From NCBI GenBank assembly GCA_023428645.1, contig JAEYXD010000195.1, positions 1-27,235 on the forward strand: a DNA stretch of 27,235 nt, in the 5' to 3' direction. A model generated the notes under the pieces. It worked only from the letters and a program-made list of their open reading frames with translations. It ran no database searches and was not told where the DNA came from. Made by a program: the position numbers and the translations under genes. Shown piece after piece: positions 23,336 to 27,235 of the stretch (positions within the stretch are counted from its first letter, which is position 1; each line of letters starts with the position of its first letter). Source of the DNA: Pseudomonadota bacterium (GTDB lineage Bacteria > Pseudomonadota > Gammaproteobacteria > Steroidobacterales > Steroidobacteraceae).

Positions 23336-25156
23336 TCATTCGACAGTGACCGACTTTGCGAGATTGCGCGGCTGATCGATATTGCAGTCCTTCGCGAGCG
23401 CGACGTGATAGGCGAGCAGTTGCAACGGGATGCTCAACAGCAACGGATCGAGTTCGGGCACTGATTTGGGGACTTCGATGATGCCGTCGGTCGGCACGGT
23501 GAGCGCATCGCCCGGTTGCGTGATGACGTAAGTCGGGCCGCGGCGCGCGCGAATCTCTTCGATCGTCGAGAGATTCTTCGCAAACAAGTCGTCGCGCGGC
23601 ATGACGACGAACGTCGGTGTCGCGGGGCTGATCAACGCCAGCGGGCCGTGCTTGAGCTCCGACGCGGGGTAGGCCTCCGCGTGCAGATAGCTCACTTCCT
23701 TGAGCTTCAACGCGCCTTCCATCGCGATGGGATAGCCCGCGGCACGGCCGACGAAATAGGCGTCGCTGCAAGCATGAATTGCCTGAGCGATCGCAGCGAT
23801 GTTCGGCTCCTGGGCGAGGATCGCGGCGACTTGATCCGGCAGCGCTTCGAGCGCTTGCAGCAAACGCGTGCCCGCGCCCGTCGACAAATCGCGAATACGG
23901 CCGAGATGAATCGCCAGCAGCGCGAACGCGACGGCCGTGCAGGTGAACGTCTTCGTCGCCACGACGGCGATCTCCGGTCCGGCATGCAGATAAATGCCGC
24001 GGCCGCATTCGCGCGCGATCGTGCTGCCGACGACGTTCACGACGCCGAGCACGCGGCCGCCCTTGCGTTTCACTTCCTGCACGGCCGCGAGCGTGTCGAA
24101 CGTCTCGCCCGATTGGCTCACGGCGATGTACAGCGTGTCTTGTTCGATCACGGGATTCCGGTAACGAAATTCGGAGGCGGGCTCGGCGTGGGCGGGAATG
24201 CGCGCGAGCTGCTCGATCAGGTGCGCTCCGACGGCACCCGCGATGAAGGCGGAGCCGCAGCCGAGAATCTTCACGCGCCGCACCTCGAGCAATTCCCGGG
24301 CGCTCATGGCCAGGCCGCCGATGTGCGCCGTGCTGAAGCGCGGCTCGAGTCGGCCGCTCAGCGTGCGACGGATCGCCTCGGGTTGCTCGGCGATCTCCTT
24401 ACGCATGAAATGCGAGTAGTCGCCCTTGTCGTACGAGTCGTCGGTCCATTCGATCGTCGCGGGTGTTTTCGCGGTGGCGCCGCCATCGAGCGTCGAGGTC
24501 TCGAAGCCATCCGCGCGTACTATCGCGATCTCGCCGTCGTCGAGATGCACGACGCTTTGCGTATGGCGCACGAGCGCCGCGGGGTCCGAAGCGACGAACA
24601 TCTCGCGCTCGCCAATGCCGAGCACGACGGGGCTGCCGAGACGCGCGACGACGAGGCACTCCGGCCGCTCGGCATCGACGATCGCGAGACCGTAAGTGCC
24701 CTTGATCAGGCGCAAGGCCGAGCGCACGGCATCGTGCAGAGCCTCGTCCGGCATCGCGGCGATCAGATGAGCGACGACCTCCGAATCCGTCTCGGACGTG
24801 AAGTGCACGCCCTTGGATTCCAGCATCGCCCGCAATTGCGCCGCGTTCTCGATGATGCCGTTATGGGCAATCGCGTAGCGGCCCGACGCATCGGTGTGCG
24901 GATGCGCGTTACGATCGCTCGGTTCGCCGTGCGTGGCCCAGCGCGTGTGTGCGATGCCGAGGGAGCCTTTCATGCGCTCGGGCAGTCCGCGCTCCAGATC
25001 CCGGACCTTGCCTTTGCTCTTGTGAACGCTCAGCTTGCCATTGCGGACGAGCGCGATGCCCGCCGAGTCATAGCCGCGATATTCGAGGCGATGCAGACCT
25101 TCCAGCAGGATCGGCGCCGCGTCGCGCTTGCCGATGTATCCGACGATGCCGCACAT
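23336..25156 (-). CDS. glmS: Glutamine--fructose-6-phosphate aminotransferase (isomerizing)
   Basis: Makes glucosamine-6-phosphate from fructose-6-phosphate and glutamine, the first committed step to UDP-GlcNAc for peptidoglycan and lipopolysaccharide. It is 606 aa, close to the usual 609. The N-terminal glutaminase begins MCGIVGYIG with nucleophile Cys2, followed by HRLEYRGYDSAGIA, HTRWATHGEPS and HNGIIEN. Two SIS sugar-isomerase domains follow, marked by GCGSAFIAGAVG, SQSGETFDT, the ELKHGPLALI block and the terminal NLAKSVTVE. Some usually conserved positions differ (GPEIAVVATKTFT instead of the common GPEIGVASTK). A strong AGGAG lies 5 nt before the ATG. It starts 12 nt after a small 90-aa gene, so coupling to that gene is likely. 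No glmS ribozyme is expected or seen. Confidence 0.97.
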   Translation of the reverse strand: MCGIVGYIGKRDAAPILLEGLHRLEYRGYDSAGIALVRNGKLSVHKSKGKVRDLERGLPERMKGSLGIAHTRWATHGEPSDRNAHPHTDASGRYAIAHNGIIENAAQLRAMLESKGVHFTSETDSEVVAHLIAAMPDEALHDAVRSALRLIKGTYGLAIVDAERPECLVVARLGSPVVLGIGEREMFVASDPAALVRHTQSVVHLDDGEIAIVRADGFETSTLDGGATAKTPATIEWTDDSYDKGDYSHFMRKEIAEQPEAIRRTLSGRLEPRFSTAHIGGLAMSARELLEVRRVKILGCGSAFIAGAVGAHLIEQLARIPAHAEPASEFRYRNPVIEQDTLYIAVSQSGETFDTLAAVQEVKRKGGRVLGVVNVVGSTIARECGRGIYLHAGPEIAVVATKTFTCTAVAFALLAIHLGRIRDLSTGAGTRLLQALEALPDQVAAILAQEPNIAAIAQAIHACSDAYFVGRAAGYPIAMEGALKLKEVSYLHAEAYPASELKHGPLALISPATPTFVVMPRDDLFAKNLSTIEEIRARRGPTYVITQPGDALTVPTDGIIEVPKSVPELDPLLLSIPLQLLAYHVALAKDCNIDQPRNLAKSVTVE

Positions 25157-25168
25157 GCGAGCTCCTCG

Positions 25169-25441
25169 TTAGCCATACACGATGCGTCGGATTTGCCGTT
25201 CGCTGAGGGCGGCCGCGCGAAAGCGGCGCTGCTCGAGCTCCTGCGCGATCCGCGCAAAGATCTGGGCATTCGAGAAGCCCTGCGTTTGCAGCGCGAGATG
25301 GCGGCGCCGTACGAAGTCTTCGGGGGTCTCGTCCATGAAGGCAAGGACCTCATCAAGGACTTTTTCCGCCTCGGCGGCCGTCAATCGGGTGCTGCGAACC
25401 AGGTACTCCACCAACTCGGCGAGTTCGGTCTGATCCGACAT
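25169..25441 (-). CDS. Small conserved-looking protein upstream of glmS, function unknown
   Basis: A 90-aa soluble, charged, mostly helical protein, started at the Met of MSDQTELAELVEY. It contains LTAAEAEKVLDEVLAFMDET (33-52), then FVRRRHLALQTQGFSNAQIF and a C-terminal block RFRAAALSERQIRRIVYG. I have an impression of similar small proteins in other proteobacteria but know no function. The pattern of short helices with basic patches could suit a helix-turn-helix or nucleic-acid contact (weak inference). Its stop is 12 bp before the glmS start, with the glmS Shine-Dalgarno in the gap. There is no Shine-Dalgarno for the small gene itself; on the minus strand CATAGT lies 9 nt before its ATG. 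Confidence 0.7.
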   Translation of the reverse strand: MSDQTELAELVEYLVRSTRLTAAEAEKVLDEVLAFMDETPEDFVRRRHLALQTQGFSNAQIFARIAQELEQRRFRAAALSERQIRRIVYG

Positions 25442-25485
25442 GGGCGTGGGACTATGCCTAATCGAAGGGGCGAAGCCCAAGTATC

Positions 25486-25503
25486 CTGCCCGAAGTCGGG
25501 CAG
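25486..25503. terminator. Hairpin between the small membrane protein and the glmS operon
   Basis: CTGCCCGA (25486-25493) pairs with TCGGGCAG (25496-25503) around AG, giving a 7-bp stem with a 4-nt loop. Adjacent DNA at 25504-25519 is A/T-rich. It lies 40 bp beyond the stop of the minus-strand membrane-protein gene and could end its transcript, although the minus-strand downstream side lacks a clear T-run. Confidence 0.4.
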
Positions 25504-25543
25504 AAAACTCTATATTTTTGCGTTCCCGGTAGGCTGCCGAGCG

Positions 25544-25873
25544 CTATTCGTTCTTGCTCAGATACAAATAAATGTAAGCGGTCACGAACAAGACGCACAC
25601 GCTGCAGACGAAGGCAATCGCGCACGCCGCGGTCAAGAGCGATAGAACGGTAGAGATCGGCGTCAGCGATCGTGCGAGGGAGTCGACGCCGGAAGTGAGT
25701 GCCAGGACGAAGGAGCAGCTCAATATCCACTTCATCAGGTAGCCGGGCAGATGCACCCGCATGTCGCGATTGTGGCGATACGCCGCCGCTCGCGCGAAGC
25801 GATCACCGCGCGTGGCGTCTTGGAACAACCAGAAGGGCCAGAGGAACCGGAACAGCACGATCGACAAGGGCAT
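25544..25873 (-). CDS. Small membrane protein, function unknown
   Basis: A 109-aa protein from the Met of MPLSIVLFRFLWPFWLFQDA. After an aromatic N-terminus comes a polar stretch, ATRGDRFARAAAYRHNRDMR (20-39), then two hydrophobic helices at about 47-62 and 75-103, ending YIYLYLSKNE. An in-frame ATG 14 codons upstream (25915) is an alternative start, but the added residues look unrelated. I recognise the general pattern of a proteobacterial inner-membrane protein but no named family. It has no close operon partner: 102 bp to the small gene downstream and 154 bp to the PhzF gene upstream. Confidence 0.6.
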   Translation of the reverse strand: MPLSIVLFRFLWPFWLFQDATRGDRFARAAAYRHNRDMRVHLPGYLMKWILSCSFVLALTSGVDSLARSLTPISTVLSLLTAACAIAFVCSVCVLFVTAYIYLYLSKNE

Positions 25874-26027
25874 GTCGTCGTAGCAGGACGCTGCGGCAGT
25901 CGCGCGGCGCGTCATCGACGGCCACCGTTGCTGCGAGGATTAGGGAATGAGACCGTCGCCATGATTCAACTTCCGAGCGCTCACCGACGGTAGATGAGCG
26001 GCCCGGCGTCATGGTTCCCTCAATGCA

Positions 26028-26873
26028 TCACAGATTCAGAACACCGCGGCCCAGTTCGATGACCTCGCCGCCGACAAAAATCCGTCGCTGCGTATCGACC
26101 TGCAAGTACAGCGTGGACGGACGCTGCGCGTACTCGCCCTGCGAGATTTCGTAGGCACACGGCAGCGTCGCGTGTGTCGCGATCAGCCACCCGCCGAGAT
26201 TCGCGGTCGCCGAGCCGGTCGCGGGATCTTCGAGCAAGGCCGCGCCGACCGGAAAAAAGAAGCGGCCGAGCATTTTCTCCGGGCCGGTCGGTGCGAATAC
26301 GTACGCCATGCTGTGACCGTCCTCGCTCAGCTCGCGTCGGCAGAGCTCCGAGTTCGGGCGAGTGCGACGCACGGCGTCTTCGCTCGTCAATGGAATGATC
26401 AATTGTTCCTTGCCTGCCTTCACCCACAACGGTCGCTCGCCGATATCGCCCTCGGCGAGCCCGAGCATGTCGGCGAGCGCGGCACGCGATGAATTCGGTT
26501 CGCGCCACGACGGTGCATTGGCCTGCAACGTCCAGCGCGAGCCGTTCGCCGTGACTGGAATGATGCCGGCCTGCATTTCCAGTGCGAGGTGCGTGCCGCC
26601 GAGACCGAGCGCGTGGCACACGAACGCGGTGCCCAAGGTCGGGTGGCCCGCGAACGGCATCTCGTACGTCGGTGTGAAGATGCGCACCTTGGCGTTCGCC
26701 CGCGACGAACGCAGGATGAAGGTCGTTTCGGAGAGATTGAACTGACGCGCGAGCGCCTGCATCGTCGGCGTGTCGAGCGCATCCGCGGATTCGAAGACGC
26801 ACAGCGGATTTCCCGTGAGCACGCCTCGATTCCGTGTGAACACGTTGACGAGCCGGTAGTGAAGCGCCGTCAT
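26028..26873 (-). CDS. PhzF family isomerase/epimerase-like protein
   Basis: A 281-aa protein with the two-lobed diaminopimelate-epimerase-like fold of the PhzF family. The catalytic glutamate is Glu49 in NLSETTFI (46-53), matching Glu45 of PhzF. FTPTYEMPFAGHPTLGTA (66-83) and DPATGSATANLGGWL (216-230) are the family signatures. The phenazine enzyme isomerises trans-2,3-dihydro-3-hydroxyanthranilate, but most family members have unknown substrates and no phenazine genes are visible here. GGAG precedes the ATG by about 6 nt. The next gene upstream on the same strand, 87 bp away, is the probable kynurenine 3-monooxygenase. Confidence 0.88.
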   Translation of the reverse strand: MTALHYRLVNVFTRNRGVLTGNPLCVFESADALDTPTMQALARQFNLSETTFILRSSRANAKVRIFTPTYEMPFAGHPTLGTAFVCHALGLGGTHLALEMQAGIIPVTANGSRWTLQANAPSWREPNSSRAALADMLGLAEGDIGERPLWVKAGKEQLIIPLTSEDAVRRTRPNSELCRRELSEDGHSMAYVFAPTGPEKMLGRFFFPVGAALLEDPATGSATANLGGWLIATHATLPCAYEISQGEYAQRPSTLYLQVDTQRRIFVGGEVIELGRGVLNL

Positions 26874-26960
26874 GATCTGCTCCGCGAACTCGGGCGTGTA
26901 GTGTGTGCCAGGTGCTCGCGCCGTACATGCACAGTCCGCTCGCGCGCGGGCAGCACAGCG

Positions 26961-27235
26961 CTACGCGAGGATGGGCTCGAGCTTCTCGCCGATGAGATCG
27001 CTCGCGAGCATCCAGTCGACCTGATCGAGCGCATGAATCGCTTGCGTGAGCGCGCTCAGAATCTCGGCCTGGAGGCGGCCGCGCTCGAGCGCGACGGCAT
27101 AAGGAATCCGCGCATGGAACATGACCATCGAATAGCGCGGAATGAACCGGTTCGGAAAACGCCGCTCCAGCTCCAGCGACAACGCTTTCTGCAATTGAAA
27201 TTTCGGGTCGCGAACGGTGTCGCGCATTTCCAGAT
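26961..27235 (-). CDS. kmo: Probable kynurenine 3-monooxygenase, C-terminal end (partial)
   Basis: The frame is open to the right edge of the window, so only the last 91 codons or so are present and the true start lies outside; the first readable residues are LEMRDTVRDP. The fragment shows the C-terminal pattern of the FAD-dependent kynurenine 3-monooxygenase family: EMRDTV, then FQLQKALSLELERRFPNRF, then PRYSMVMFHARIPYAVALER with a following GRLQ. Full-length enzymes (about 450 aa) hydroxylate L-kynurenine to 3-hydroxykynurenine in tryptophan catabolism or de novo NAD synthesis. The FAD-binding N-terminus cannot be seen, so the call rests on recalled C-terminal similarity. The PhzF gene follows 87 bp downstream. 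Confidence 0.75.
   Translation of the reverse strand, partial: LEMRDTVRDPKFQLQKALSLELERRFPNRFIPRYSMVMFHARIPYAVALERGRLQAEILSALTQAIHALDQVDWMLASDLIGEKLEPILA

Noticed and set aside
23516..25645. A 709-codon open frame on the plus strand opposite glmS
   Set aside because: It is the antisense of the unmistakable glmS and neighbouring genes, rich in Arg/Asp/His as expected from GC-rich shadow frames, with no recognisable domain.
1..27235. CRISPR arrays, tRNA or rRNA genes, insertion sequences, prophage or toxin-antitoxin modules
   Set aside because: Reading both strands I found no regularly spaced repeats, no cloverleaf-like T-loop (GGTTCGAATCC-type) context, no transposase or integrase motifs and no paired small toxin/antitoxin genes.

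Overview
The window is about 27 kb of dense, GC-rich (by eye roughly two thirds G+C) chromosomal DNA. I count 27 coding regions, the first and last cut by the window edges. Gene content suggests a gammaproteobacterium of the Xanthomonadales/Nevskiales/Steroidobacter type. The evidence is an overlapping lgt-thyA pair as in E. coli, an RluF-type pseudouridine synthase, an EmrAB/NodT efflux operon, a DUF486 protein and a probable kynurenine 3-monooxygenase. The taxonomic call is inference. I see no rRNA, tRNA, CRISPR array, insertion sequence or phage gene, so this reads as core chromosome with a few accessory genes.

Left part (1-7.8 kb): the C-terminal half of a tandem HtrA-like protein (a pseudoprotease domain plus two PDZ domains), then a Sua5-type tRNA threonylcarbamoylation enzyme. 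It converges with a Ycf46-like AAA ATPase gene. A palindrome-containing region of about 330 bp separates that gene from a divergent alanine-racemase-fold ornithine decarboxylase gene. Downstream lies a tight cluster of a ComB-family protein, a DUF486 membrane protein and a HIT-family protein, then a single-domain TfoX protein behind a dyad-containing promoter.

Middle (7.8-16.2 kb): a YyaL/DUF255 thioredoxin-fold protein (minus) is divergent from an RlmI-type 23S rRNA methyltransferase. Then come lgt-thyA, a SET-domain protein with a lysine/alanine repeat tail, folA, a YkgJ-type cysteine-cluster protein, rluF and an FHA-GGDEF diguanylate cyclase, all plus strand. thyA and folA belong to the same thymidylate/folate cycle: ThyA makes dihydrofolate and FolA reduces it.

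Right part (16.2-27.2 kb, all minus): a PilZ protein converging on the cyclase, an MHS-type MFS transporter, a compact marR-emrA-emrB-nodT efflux operon with a repeated palindromic operator upstream of marR, then a small conserved-looking ORF closely coupled to glmS. Beyond these are a small membrane protein, a PhzF-family protein and the C-terminus of a probable kynurenine 3-monooxygenase.

The most notable signals are the overlapping inverted repeats at the marR promoter, a REP-like GC hairpin present twice, the perfect palindromes at 4070-4084 and 5533-5558, the SET-domain gene between thyA and folA, and the pseudoprotease at the left edge. I found no clear evidence of an undescribed defence or mobile system.
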